From an uncultured Clostridia bacterium (GTDB lineage Bacteria; Bacillota; Clostridia; TANB77; CAG-508), in assembly GCA_934182605.1 (NCBI GenBank), contig CAKPRQ010000002.1, positions 1 through 64,000 of the forward strand: DNA of 64,000 nt, written 5' to 3'. Positions 7,447-17,601 of this stretch are shown here, piece after piece. Below the pieces are notes generated by a model. It saw nothing but the letters and a program-made list of their open reading frames with translations. It had not been told where the DNA came from and did not search any database. Made by a program: the position numbers and the translations under genes. The first letter of the stretch is position 1. Each line of letters starts with the position of its first letter.

Positions 7447-10400
7447 TTATTTACTATTCAAAAATTCTTTAATTTCTGCAAATACATTATTATTTTTCAT
7501 AAGTATTGTAATAACATTCTCTTTTTCCATTTTTACTTTAATTCTATTATTATAAATTTTTATTAAATCTGGTATTTTATTTATATCGTATTTTTTGCCT
7601 AATGTAAAATTAATTTTATCTCGTTTTTGTTGTACTTTTATTATATTATTCTCTTTACACATTCTTTTTATTCTTGCTACTTCTAATAAATTTTCTATTT
7701 CTTTAGGCAGTCTACCATATCTATCTATTAATTCGTCTAATATATTTCTTATATCATCTTCTGTTTTGCATAATGCAATATTTTGATATATTTCTATTTT
7801 TTGGTTACTATTACTTATAAACTCATCTGGGATGAAGCAAGATACAGATATATCTATTTGTACATCTTCTTCCTCTTCTTCTATTGGTTCATTTGCGTTT
7901 TGCATTTCTTTTATTACTTCTTCTAATAATTTGCAATACATATCATATCCGACGCTTTCCATATGACCATGTTGTATTTCTCCTAATAAACTTCCTGCTC
8001 CACGTATTTCTAAGTCTCTCATTGCTATTTTAAATCCTGAACCAAATTCTGTAAATTCTTTTATTGCTTTTAACCTCTTTTCTGCAATTTCTGATAATAG
8101 CTTATCTCTTTTATATGTTATATACGCATATGCCTGTTTTTCTCCTCTTCCAACTCTACCTCTTATTTGATATAATTGTGCTAACCCTAGTCTATCTGCA
8201 TTTTCTACTATTATTGTATTAGAATTTGGTATATCTATTCCAGATTCTAATATAGTTGTACATACTAACACATTTATATCTCCATTTATAAATTCTTCCA
8301 TTATATTTTCTAATTCTCTTCCTGACATTTGCCCATGTGCAAAATCTACTTTTGCTTCTGGTATCATTTCTTCTATTTCTGTAGCTTTTCTAGCTACTTC
8401 TTCTACTCTATTTAATAGATAAAATACTTGACCTCCTCTTTCTATTTCTTTTGTAATTGCTTCTTTAACAACTTCTTTGTCATATTCTAATACATAAGTT
8501 TGAACTGGTTTCCTGTTATGAGGTGGTTCATATATTACAGACATATCTCTTATTCCTACTATTGACATATGTAATGTTCTTGGTATTGGAGTTGCACTCA
8601 TTGTTAATACATCTACATTAGTTTTCAATTGTTTTATTTTTTCCTTAGCTTTAACTCCAAAACGATGTTCTTCATCTATTATTAATAATCCTAAATTTTT
8701 GAATTCTATATCATTACTTAAAAGCCTATGCGTTCCTATTATAACATCTATTTCTCCTAATTTTAATTTTTTTACTATTTCTTCTTGCTTTTTTTTAGTT
8801 TTAAATCTATTTAAAACTTCAACTTTTATTGAAAATCCTTCCATTCTACTTTTAAAACTTTCATATTGTTGATTTGCAAGTATTGTTGTTGGTACTAAGT
8901 ATGCAACTTGCTTACTATCCATACAAGCTTTAAAAGCTGCTCTTATAGCAACTTCTGTTTTACCATACCCCACATCTCCACATAATAACCTATCCATAGG
9001 TTTATCTAATTCCATATCGGCTTTTACTTCTTCTATACATCTTAATTGGTCATCTGTTTCTTGATATGGAAAAGTTCCTTCAAATTGTTGTTGCCATTCA
9101 TTATCTTTTGAAAATGCATATCCTTTAGCATCTTTCCTTTTTGCATATAATTGAATAAGTTCTTTTGCAACTTCTCTTAAATTTTTCTTAACTTTTGCTT
9201 TTGTTTTTAACCAATCTTTAGTTCCTAGTTTATTTAATTTAGGTATTCCATCTGTATCTGTTATATATTTTCTTACAGAATCCAAAGAATCTATTGGTAC
9301 GTATAATATCCCGTCGTCTGCAAATTTTAATTTTATATAATCTTTTATTACATTATCTGCTTTTATAGTATTTATACCTACAAATTGAGCTATACCTTGA
9401 TTTTTATGAACAACATAATCACCAACGCTTAAATCATCTACAACTATATGCTGTCCTTCCTTAAATTCCTTACTATACTTTCTTCTTTCTTTTTTAACTT
9501 CAAATAAATCCTTTGTTGTAATTATTATTAAATTAAAATCAAATAACTCTACACCTGTACTTAAACTTCCTATTTCACTTTCTATACTGCCATTTATGTT
9601 ATTCTCTTCTAATAACTTTACAACTTTTTCTTTTACTTCTCCTGTTTCATTTAATATGATTACATTTTTCTTGTCATTCATAGCTTTTTTCATTTCTTGT
9701 ATAAAAAGTTCTAATGTACTTCTAAAGAAATTCATCTCTTTAGTTTTAAAATTATATTTTTCACTTAGAGAAGGGCCTCTTAAGATAACTTTCCCAGCAT
9801 TTTCTGGCTTTGTATATGTATTTCTATTTAATAAAGCTTCTTTTTCACCTATCAATTCTTCTCTTAACAAATGGACAATAATTTTGTCATTTAGCATATT
9901 ATCGTTTTCGATTGAATAGAAATCATAAAAATTTCCTATGCTTTTTAGTGCATCTGGTACTAATTTTCCCTTTTCAATGAGAAGTTTTATAATATTTTCA
10001 GTATCTCTATTTATATTCTCAATTCTCGCTTTTATTTTATCTATTTCATCTAAAAATATTATAGTGTCTTCTTCTAGGTATTCTAAAAAAGTAACTTGTT
10101 TTTTATAAAATGTGTTAAAATACTTATCAACTTTACTTATATAATTACCTTGTAATATTTCTTCTATATCTTCTTCTTGTCTTTCCTTTATAGCAGTCAC
10201 CTTAGAAATTTCTATATCACTCGTAATTGCTTCTAAACCTTTTTCTAACAAAAATTCATATGCAGGGTATATATTTATGCTTTCTATCATTTCTGTTGAA
10301 CGTTGCGACTGAATATTAAAAAATCTAATACTATCAATTTCATCATCAAAAAATTCAATTCTTACACCTTTTTCAGAGGAAATAGCTATATCCACAATTC

Positions 10401-10938
10401 CTCCTCTTATACAAAATTGTCCCTTACCTTCTATTAAGTCAAAGCGTTCATATCCTAATGAAATTAAGTTTTCTTTTATTTTTTCTAAATTATATCTTTC
10501 ACCTACTTTTAATTCCAATACATTTTTATATAAAATATCTTTTGAAATCATTTTTTGAGAAACAGCTTCTATTGTAGTTACAACTATATTAATCTTGTTA
10601 GAATACATCTTATTTAAAGTCTTAATTCTTTCAGCATACACTTCTTTGCTTTGTGCCTCATAATCGTATGACATTATTTCTCTTTTTGGAAAATATAATA
10701 CCTCCACTTCGTCTTTCACTATAGCTTTAACATCTTTCATTATATTTTTTGCTTGTATTTCATTATACGTAATTATACAAATATTCCTTTGTAAAAGCTC
10801 TTCTGTAGCAGATATAAAAATATTCTTACTAACGTCTGTTAACCCCGATAAAATTATCGGAGTTACTTTATTTTTTACATTTTTTAAATAATTGTTAAAT
10901 TTTATTGAATTTGAAATTTCATTAACTATCTTATTCAT
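7447..10938 (-). CDS. mfd: Transcription-repair coupling factor Mfd
   Basis: Mfd removes RNA polymerase stalled at lesions and recruits UvrA. The 1163-aa product has an N-terminal UvrB-like region and an RNA-polymerase-interacting CarD-like domain (VGDYVVHKNQGIAQFVGI, near 495). The SF2 translocase has Walker A CGDVGYGKTE, DEEHRFG, and the helicase motif with GRVGRG. A C-terminal regulatory D7 domain follows. It ends 42 bp before the methyltransferase and starts 6 bp after the M14 peptidase stop, so it is probably cotranscribed. With uvrC and mutL, the window holds several DNA repair genes. Confidence 0.97.
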   Translation of the reverse strand: MNKIVNEISNSIKFNNYLKNVKNKVTPIILSGLTDVSKNIFISATEELLQRNICIITYNEIQAKNIMKDVKAIVKDEVEVLYFPKREIMSYDYEAQSKEVYAERIKTLNKMYSNKINIVVTTIEAVSQKMISKDILYKNVLELKVGERYNLEKIKENLISLGYERFDLIEGKGQFCIRGGIVDIAISSEKGVRIEFFDDEIDSIRFFNIQSQRSTEMIESINIYPAYEFLLEKGLEAITSDIEISKVTAIKERQEEDIEEILQGNYISKVDKYFNTFYKKQVTFLEYLEEDTIIFLDEIDKIKARIENINRDTENIIKLLIEKGKLVPDALKSIGNFYDFYSIENDNMLNDKIIVHLLREELIGEKEALLNRNTYTKPENAGKVILRGPSLSEKYNFKTKEMNFFRSTLELFIQEMKKAMNDKKNVIILNETGEVKEKVVKLLEENNINGSIESEIGSLSTGVELFDFNLIIITTKDLFEVKKERRKYSKEFKEGQHIVVDDLSVGDYVVHKNQGIAQFVGINTIKADNVIKDYIKLKFADDGILYVPIDSLDSVRKYITDTDGIPKLNKLGTKDWLKTKAKVKKNLREVAKELIQLYAKRKDAKGYAFSKDNEWQQQFEGTFPYQETDDQLRCIEEVKADMELDKPMDRLLCGDVGYGKTEVAIRAAFKACMDSKQVAYLVPTTILANQQYESFKSRMEGFSIKVEVLNRFKTKKKQEEIVKKLKLGEIDVIIGTHRLLSNDIEFKNLGLLIIDEEHRFGVKAKEKIKQLKTNVDVLTMSATPIPRTLHMSIVGIRDMSVIYEPPHNRKPVQTYVLEYDKEVVKEAITKEIERGGQVFYLLNRVEEVARKATEIEEMIPEAKVDFAHGQMSGRELENIMEEFINGDINVLVCTTILESGIDIPNSNTIIVENADRLGLAQLYQIRGRVGRGEKQAYAYITYKRDKLLSEIAEKRLKAIKEFTEFGSGFKIAMRDLEIRGAGSLLGEIQHGHMESVGYDMYCKLLEEVIKEMQNANEPIEEEEEDVQIDISVSCFIPDEFISNSNQKIEIYQNIALCKTEDDIRNILDELIDRYGRLPKEIENLLEVARIKRMCKENNIIKVQQKRDKINFTLGKKYDINKIPDLIKIYNNRIKVKMEKENVITILMKNNNVFAEIKEFLNSK

Positions 10939-10944
10939 TTAGAC

Positions 10945-12180
10945 TTACCTTTCCTCTAAGCTAATTTCTTTTTCTTCCTTTTTCTTTATATATTCATTTT
11001 TTATTCTATTCATTTCTGGTAATTTTTGTAAGGTGTAAGCAACTGCTTTTAAATTATTATTCATAATTTTGTCATAACTTTTATCTAAAAAAGGTGCTAA
11101 AGGGTTACCTACTACAGTTGATAATTCTATTAATATATCACCTGGAATTTGTAATCTTAATAAATCATTAAAACAATTTATAGAGGATTCAGAATTAATA
11201 ACTCTATACTTAGCCTGACTTGCATATAACTCTGCAATTTTTCTGTTATATACTTCTTCTAAATCCATATGTTGCATAACATCTTCAGAATTAATCTCAT
11301 CTACATTTCTATACGGTCTATGATAAATAATTCCTCCTGTACTATGATAATTCATATATGCACATAATTCTATATCTTTATTATTTTTTAAATCTAATAA
11401 GAATTTTAATAATGCTATATTTTCAGGTTCATACTCAAATTCTTTTCCCTTCATTGGACACCCAATTGGACCTGGTCTAGTTGTTTCAATATTATTATAC
11501 CTTAATAACGAATACATTTTTTTACCTTCTCTAATAGCTTGTATCTTATGATTATATGGTGTATTTTGGTTTAAATCTACTCCATTTCCATTTGAGTGCC
11601 ATATTGCTAATGTACCATCTGGTATATTATTTTTCCCATACATTTTTATTAAAGCCCTTTGTATATGCCTAAACTTTCTTCCTAATATTACATACGGGTC
11701 TATATGTCCAAAAAATTCCTGATGTCTTTTAACTTCAGTATTTAATTTTAATTTATAATCTCTATCATCTTTTCTATACATATCAACATAATCTTCATAT
11801 ACTTCCTGTGCTTCATCGTTTGGTAAATCTTTTCTTATAATTTTTCTTATAGTTGAGGTTGTTATTAAAAAGCCTTCTGGATTTAAAATTGGTAAAAAAT
11901 GCAAAGTATATTCATTATTCCTCAAAAACTCAAATTGTTTACTATCTTTTGCAATTCTATCCATTAATGTTAATAAAAAATTGGTTGTTATTATTTCACA
12001 CCCATGTTGTGAGGCACTAAACACAATATGATTTTTCCCTGTACCTGCAGTAAAATGTAAAATTGGCAAATTATATGTTGTATAGCCTATTGGTTCATTT
12101 CTTTTTATATTATCAGAAATATTTTCAATTCGTCTTAATTTAGATAATACTTGCATATAATCTAGTATTTTATTTTCCAT
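10945..12180 (-). CDS. M14-family zinc carboxypeptidase-like protein
   Basis: A predicted metallopeptidase of 411 aa with the M14 zinc site. HGCE puts H59 and E62 in place, NYHSTGG gives the third ligand H279, and ILIELS near residue 365 gives the general-base Glu. NPEGF (100-104) and GVDLNQN (200-206) are also M14 hallmarks. No signal peptide is visible, so it may be cytoplasmic. Some M14 relatives trim peptidoglycan peptides or act on gamma-D-Glu-mDAP; the substrate here is unknown. It precedes mfd by 6 bp. Confidence 0.8.
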   Translation of the reverse strand: MENKILDYMQVLSKLRRIENISDNIKRNEPIGYTTYNLPILHFTAGTGKNHIVFSASQHGCEIITTNFLLTLMDRIAKDSKQFEFLRNNEYTLHFLPILNPEGFLITTSTIRKIIRKDLPNDEAQEVYEDYVDMYRKDDRDYKLKLNTEVKRHQEFFGHIDPYVILGRKFRHIQRALIKMYGKNNIPDGTLAIWHSNGNGVDLNQNTPYNHKIQAIREGKKMYSLLRYNNIETTRPGPIGCPMKGKEFEYEPENIALLKFLLDLKNNKDIELCAYMNYHSTGGIIYHRPYRNVDEINSEDVMQHMDLEEVYNRKIAELYASQAKYRVINSESSINCFNDLLRLQIPGDILIELSTVVGNPLAPFLDKSYDKIMNNNLKAVAYTLQKLPEMNRIKNEYIKKKEEKEISLEER

Positions 12181-12233
12181 TAAGATGTCTCCTTTATTAT
12201 ATCTAAATCTTATATTCTATAATACTTTTTTAT

Positions 12234-13244
12234 TTACTTATTATAAATATACTCATACATATCTTTTTTACAAGTATCTAAATCTGCTACGAAATAATAT
12301 ACACCATCTATATAATCACCTTTTCCATAATCAGTACTTGGTACTTGTGCAGATATTATATTATTCATATAGTCATCTTTATTTGTGAATGCAGAGGCTG
12401 CTAATCCTAAATATTCTGATACATTTATATTTGTTCTAACTTGTTGTAAAAATATGTCTACTAAATCTAACATTTCTCCAAATGATTTTTGAGATATTTT
12501 TCCCATTACTTCTGTTAAAACTTCTCTTTGTCTTTCTGCTCTTGTAAAATCACTTCCTACATATCTATCTCTACAATGTGCTAACGCTTGCTCACCATTT
12601 AAATGTACATCTCCATATTCAGTCATTGGAACATATTCTTTCCCCATTATTTGATATGAATCTTTTAGGTATTCGTTTAAAACATCTCTTTCTTCCTTAG
12701 ATATATTTATATCTACTCCACCAACAGCATTTATAACATTTATCAAACCTTCAAAATTTATTGTTACATACTCTGTTATATTCAAGCCAAAATTACTGTT
12801 TATTGTTTTTATAGCTAACTGTTCTTGTCCATATGCATATGAATGATTTATTTTAGTATTTCCATAACCTGGTACATTTACGTATGTATCCCTAGGAATA
12901 CTTATCATCTTTATAGATTTTTTTGTTGGATTTACAGATATTATCATTATTGTGTCTGCTCTTCCTGAATCCATATTTGATAAATCTCTAGAATCTGAAC
13001 CAAAAAATGCAATATTTATTATACTATCAAATTCTTTTTTAGTTATCCCATATTCAGTTAATTCATCATATAACTCATTATTTACAGCTAAATCCGCTTC
13101 ATCCAATTCCATTTTCATCATATTTGATAATGTATTTGTTATCATAAATATTGTTATTGTTATTATTAAAATAATTATTACTACTATTGCTATTATCACT
13201 CTCGGTACCGTTATAATTCTTTTTTTCTTTTCTTCTTTTTTCAA
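12234..13244 (-). CDS. LytR-CpsA-Psr (LCP) family glycopolymer ligase
   Basis: LCP enzymes transfer undecaprenyl-linked glycopolymers onto peptidoglycan outside the membrane. The 336-aa product has a short basic N-terminus, one membrane anchor at about 14-36 and the LCP domain. The domain starts at FFGSDSRD, with conserved Arg and Asp in DSGRADTIMI and ISIPRDTYV, and has INHSYAYG and VGGVDI further on. It follows the phosphohexomutase gene in the glycopolymer region. It is therefore a good candidate to attach the polymer made by the upstream genes. Confidence 0.93.
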   Translation of the reverse strand: MKKEEKKKRIITVPRVIIAIVVIIILIITITIFMITNTLSNMMKMELDEADLAVNNELYDELTEYGITKKEFDSIINIAFFGSDSRDLSNMDSGRADTIMIISVNPTKKSIKMISIPRDTYVNVPGYGNTKINHSYAYGQEQLAIKTINSNFGLNITEYVTINFEGLINVINAVGGVDINISKEERDVLNEYLKDSYQIMGKEYVPMTEYGDVHLNGEQALAHCRDRYVGSDFTRAERQREVLTEVMGKISQKSFGEMLDLVDIFLQQVRTNINVSEYLGLAASAFTNKDDYMNNIISAQVPSTDYGKGDYIDGVYYFVADLDTCKKDMYEYIYNK

Positions 13245-13300
13245 AATCTTAATCTCCTTTTTTTAAATATGTTATATTATACTACATTTTTAATAAGATA

Positions 13301-15034
13301 TCAATTAATATTATTTATATTTTTCATTAAAATGTCTTTTATTTCATTGATTTTTTTCATAGCATTATTACTGCTATCACTCTTAACACCTATATAAAAC
13401 TTTATTTTTGGTTCTGTTCCAGAAGGTCTTACACAACACCAAGAATCATTTTCCAATTCAAAGTATAACACATTTGATTCTGGTAATTCTACTTTTTCTT
13501 CATTTTTGTTTATAAGTTCTGTTCTAATTCTCTTTTTATAATCTCTTAACGCTAGAACTTTTAACCTTCCTAATTCAGTTGGAGTATTATTTCTAAATGT
13601 AGCCATTATTTGTTCTATCTTTTTACCTCCATCTACACCTTCTAAAGTAACTGATACTAAATCTTCTTTATAATATCCATATTTTTTATATAGCTCTTCC
13701 ATAACATCTATTAAAGTCATTCCAATGTTTTTATAATATGAAACTATTTCTACTATGGCCATTACTGCTGATATTGCATCTTTATCTCTAGTATAAGTTC
13801 CTATTAAAGAACCATAACTTTCTTCAAATCCAAAAATAAATTCATTTGTATTATTTTTCTCAAACTCTTTTATTTTTTCACCTATATATTTAAAACCAGT
13901 TAAAGTTTCAATATATTTAATATTGTAATCTTCTACTATTCTTTTAATCATATTAGTTGAAACTATTGTTGATACAATTGTTGATTTTTCATTTAACATA
14001 TTTTTCTTTTTTAATTGTTCTAATCTATATGCTGCTATAAGTACTCCTATCATATTTCCAGTAAAAGATATATACTCATTTTCTTTATTATCTTTTACAT
14101 ATATTCCTAAACGGTCAGCATCTGGATCTGTAGCAAGTACAACATCTGCATCAACTTCTTGTGCTAAATTCAATGCTATTTTAAACGCATTTTTATCTTC
14201 TGGATTAGGATAAGTAACTGTTGGAAAATTTCCATCTGGTTTCTCTTGTTCTCTCACTACATAAACATTTTTGAAACCTAATTCACTTAATATTCGTCTA
14301 ACTGGTATATTTCCAGTTCCATGTAAAGGTGTATAAACAATTTTTAAATTATCTTTTTGTTTGTCTATAACTTCTTTATTTAGTACTAATTCTTTTATTT
14401 TTGTAATATATTTATCATCAATTTCTTCTCCAATTACATTATATAAACCTAATTGAATTGCCTCTTCTTTTTTTATATTTTTTATCAAATTATAATCTTT
14501 TACTTGATTTACTTCTGATATTATCTCTTTATCTATAGGAGAAGTAATTTGTGCGCCGTCTTCACAATAAACTTTATACCCATTATATTTAGAAGGATTA
14601 TGACTTGCTGTTATAACAATACCAGCTATACACTTTAATTCTCTTACTGCAAATGACAATTCTGGGGTTGGTCTTAAACTTTCAAAAATATATGTTTTTA
14701 TTCCATTTGCATTTAAGCATAATGCTGTAGCCTCACTAAATTCTTTTGACATAATTCTAGAATCATATGCTATGGCAACGCCTTTATCTTGGCCATTTTT
14801 TCTTATAATATAATTTGCTAACCCTTGTGTTGCTTTTGTTACAGTGTAAATATTCATTCTATTTGTTCCTGCTCCAATTATTCCCCTTAATCCCCCTGTA
14901 CCAAACGATAAATCCTTATAAAATCTATCTTCTATTTCTTTCATATCATCTTTAATTCTTTTTAATTCTTCTTTAGTATTGTCATCAAAAATATTATTAT
15001 TTAACCAATAATTATATTTATTTAAGTATTCCAT
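13301..15034 (-). CDS. Phosphoglucomutase/phosphomannomutase
   Basis: Interconverts hexose 6- and 1-phosphates through a phosphoserine. The 577-aa product has the catalytic loop TASHNP with Ser144, the metal loop DPDADR (303-308), a sugar-binding GFEES segment and the C-terminal phosphate-binding RPSGTEPKIKFY. It begins 10 bp after manA and lies in the same operon as manC. In that setting it most likely supplies mannose-1-phosphate, though this subfamily often also makes glucose-1-phosphate. Confidence 0.93.
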   Translation of the reverse strand: MEYLNKYNYWLNNNIFDDNTKEELKRIKDDMKEIEDRFYKDLSFGTGGLRGIIGAGTNRMNIYTVTKATQGLANYIIRKNGQDKGVAIAYDSRIMSKEFSEATALCLNANGIKTYIFESLRPTPELSFAVRELKCIAGIVITASHNPSKYNGYKVYCEDGAQITSPIDKEIISEVNQVKDYNLIKNIKKEEAIQLGLYNVIGEEIDDKYITKIKELVLNKEVIDKQKDNLKIVYTPLHGTGNIPVRRILSELGFKNVYVVREQEKPDGNFPTVTYPNPEDKNAFKIALNLAQEVDADVVLATDPDADRLGIYVKDNKENEYISFTGNMIGVLIAAYRLEQLKKKNMLNEKSTIVSTIVSTNMIKRIVEDYNIKYIETLTGFKYIGEKIKEFEKNNTNEFIFGFEESYGSLIGTYTRDKDAISAVMAIVEIVSYYKNIGMTLIDVMEELYKKYGYYKEDLVSVTLEGVDGGKKIEQIMATFRNNTPTELGRLKVLALRDYKKRIRTELINKNEEKVELPESNVLYFELENDSWCCVRPSGTEPKIKFYIGVKSDSSNNAMKKINEIKDILMKNINNIN

Positions 15035-15044
15035 ATAAAACCTC

Positions 15045-16013
15045 CTATATATATGAATTTATAATTTTTAATTCTCCTTCTATATTAAATTTTCCTAGTT
15101 TTGCTGGAATTATAAAACTATCTCCTTTTTCTATAATATATTCATTATTGTATGTTTTTAAACGTCCATTTCCTTCTAAAACATTCATTGCATAAAACGT
15201 TTCTTTATTACTTTCTAATTCTATACTATTATTCACATTTATCATTTCTATTTTAAAATATGGTGTTGATATAATTTCTGTACAAGCATTTAAATTTAAT
15301 TTATTATCTATATTCTTAATAAAATATTCAGAATTAACATTTATAACATCAATAGCTTTATCTATGTGTAGTTCTCTCTTATTTCCATTTTTATCAACTC
15401 TATCCCAATCATATACTCTATATGTTAAATCACAATTTTGTTGTACTTCACAAATTAAAGCCCCCTCTAAAATTGCATGAATAGTTCCAGATGGAATATA
15501 AATTATATCACCTTTTTTGATATTAACATAGTTTACACTTTCTTTAACTTTATTATTTTTGACAATATCCTGAATATCATTTTGTTTAATATTATCCTTC
15601 ATACCACATACTAATTTTGAATCTTTTTTACAATCTAATACATACCACATTTCTGTCTTCCCTGAAGAATTTTCATATTTTTCTGCATAATTATCATCTG
15701 GATGTACTTGAACAGATAAATGCTTATTTGCATCTATAAATTTTATTAATATAGGAAATTCTTCTATTTCTTTACATTTACTACCAAATATATCTTCTCT
15801 TATTTCTTTATTTTTATATATTTCATCAAGATTATTATAATTATATTCATCATTATTTTTTATTAAACTTTTTCCATTTTTATTTGTTGATATTTCCCAA
15901 GTTTCTGCAATTACTTCTTTGTTGCTTTCCGTCTTATTATATTCCTCTTTTAATCTAGTTCCCCCCCATATATAATCTTTATATATAGGCTTTAAAAATA
16001 TAGGTTCTTTCAT
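15045..16013 (-). CDS. manA: Mannose-6-phosphate isomerase, type I
   Basis: Converts fructose-6-phosphate to mannose-6-phosphate, the entry step to GDP-mannose. The 322-aa cupin protein has the zinc-site elements QVHPDD and GKTEMWYVL, and the active-site segment GTIHAILEG. Short length is typical of Firmicutes ManA. It is placed between the flippase and the hexomutase in the surface-polymer operon, which argues for a role in polymer precursor supply. Confidence 0.93.
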   Translation of the reverse strand: MKEPIFLKPIYKDYIWGGTRLKEEYNKTESNKEVIAETWEISTNKNGKSLIKNNDEYNYNNLDEIYKNKEIREDIFGSKCKEIEEFPILIKFIDANKHLSVQVHPDDNYAEKYENSSGKTEMWYVLDCKKDSKLVCGMKDNIKQNDIQDIVKNNKVKESVNYVNIKKGDIIYIPSGTIHAILEGALICEVQQNCDLTYRVYDWDRVDKNGNKRELHIDKAIDVINVNSEYFIKNIDNKLNLNACTEIISTPYFKIEMINVNNSIELESNKETFYAMNVLEGNGRLKTYNNEYIIEKGDSFIIPAKLGKFNIEGELKIINSYI

Positions 16014-16035
16014 AATTTACCTCCTACAAATAGTA

Positions 16036-17592
16036 TTAAATTTTTTTATTAATTTTTCTATTTAAAATTAAACTTTTAAATATACTTATATACTTAAGAA
16101 ATGTTATTCTAAATGGTTTATATATTACAAAAAACATGAAAGCAATTATAGTAGCCACCATACCATATATAATTCCTGTAATAATTAAATTTATCCATGC
16201 ATTATTAATTGATATTTCAATATAGTTTATAAAATAATCAATACTGAAAATTGATATCACAGACATAACTACTAATGGTATATTTAATTTTATATATTCT
16301 ATAAATTTTTCCTTAAAACCATATTTAAAAGTAACATATGGTTTCCATATTGCTATAATTATTATATTGCTTACAACTGTACCTATTACAACTCCTAACA
16401 CTCCAAATTTCATCGCCAAAGCAATAGAAACAATTAAATTTATAATAGCTTCAAAAAATGGTGCCTGCTTATCCCAAAATATTCCAAATGCTTCCTTAAA
16501 TTTATCTATTGGCTGTTTTATTATCTTAAACATTATATTTAAAGTTATAAACAATACAACAACATTAGTTAAAAGATATTCTTTACCAATCCATACAGTT
16601 ATAAAAGGATTTATTAACTTATAAAATAAATAACATGAAACCACCGTTAAAAATACAATTAAAATATGTAATTCTTTCCAAAGATTATATGTTGCTTTTT
16701 CTCCCTTATTTATTATTAAATTTCCAATTGAAGCTGTAACACTTGAAAATGCTTGTTCAAAAATTCCTACTACCAAATTAAATACTAATATATAATTACC
16801 ATATATTCCAACTGTGGTCAAATTACAAAAATATGAAATTACTATGTTATCAGTTTGATTAACTGCCAAACTTCCAATTTTATGATAAAATAAGTCTTTT
16901 ACTCTTTTCATTACTTCTTTATACTTTTTTAGTAATTCAAAAAATTTTAATTCTTTATAGTCTTGATAATATAAGTACTTTCTTCTTATAACAAAATTAG
17001 TATATATGTATCCTACTAAATTCCAACCTATTTCTAAAAACAACCATACGTAATAGTTTTGAAATATTACTATTGCAAATAATTGAATAATACATTTAAT
17101 AACTTTTGTTATACCTTGTATTTTAGTAACTATATAATTTTTTTGATCAGCAGATGGTAAAACATTTAAAAAGGTAAATAAATACGAAATTGACGTTGCT
17201 ATTAAAAATAAAAGAAAAGAACTTCTTATTTCAAATAAAGAGATATTGGAATTTATAAAATATGGTAAAAAGAATACTACGATAATTCCAATTATTAATA
17301 TAACGATTCCGACTATTCTATATAAGTATTTAAATAACTTTAAAATTTCATTTATAGTTTTTGTATCATTTTCTGCTAAAGGTTTATACAACGAATATCC
17401 AATAGCTGTACTTAATCCAAGTTCAGCAATATTTAATACACCTAATATATTAGTAAAAAGTGAGTTTAAACCTGCATATTCTATTCCTAAATATTGTATA
17501 AATACTGTTTTTGATATAAAAGTAAAAATACTGTTAATAAAATAAAATATTAATGAAGTTATAGCATTTTTTGATGATTCTTGTGTTCTCAT
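16036..17592 (-). CDS. Wzx-like polysaccharide flippase (MOP superfamily)
   Basis: A 518-aa polytopic membrane protein with about 12-14 hydrophobic segments. An N-terminal TSLIFYFINSIFTFISK segment and the residues PxEYAGLNSLF-like near 40 are characteristic of oligosaccharide flippases. It would move undecaprenyl-linked repeat units across the membrane. It lies between six glycosyltransferases upstream and manA downstream in one operon. Substrate specificity cannot be told. Confidence 0.88.
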   Translation of the reverse strand: MRTQESSKNAITSLIFYFINSIFTFISKTVFIQYLGIEYAGLNSLFTNILGVLNIAELGLSTAIGYSLYKPLAENDTKTINEILKLFKYLYRIVGIVILIIGIIVVFFLPYFINSNISLFEIRSSFLLFLIATSISYLFTFLNVLPSADQKNYIVTKIQGITKVIKCIIQLFAIVIFQNYYVWLFLEIGWNLVGYIYTNFVIRRKYLYYQDYKELKFFELLKKYKEVMKRVKDLFYHKIGSLAVNQTDNIVISYFCNLTTVGIYGNYILVFNLVVGIFEQAFSSVTASIGNLIINKGEKATYNLWKELHILIVFLTVVSCYLFYKLINPFITVWIGKEYLLTNVVVLFITLNIMFKIIKQPIDKFKEAFGIFWDKQAPFFEAIINLIVSIALAMKFGVLGVVIGTVVSNIIIIAIWKPYVTFKYGFKEKFIEYIKLNIPLVVMSVISIFSIDYFINYIEISINNAWINLIITGIIYGMVATIIAFMFFVIYKPFRITFLKYISIFKSLILNRKINKKI

Positions 17593-17601
17593 TTACACTC
17601 C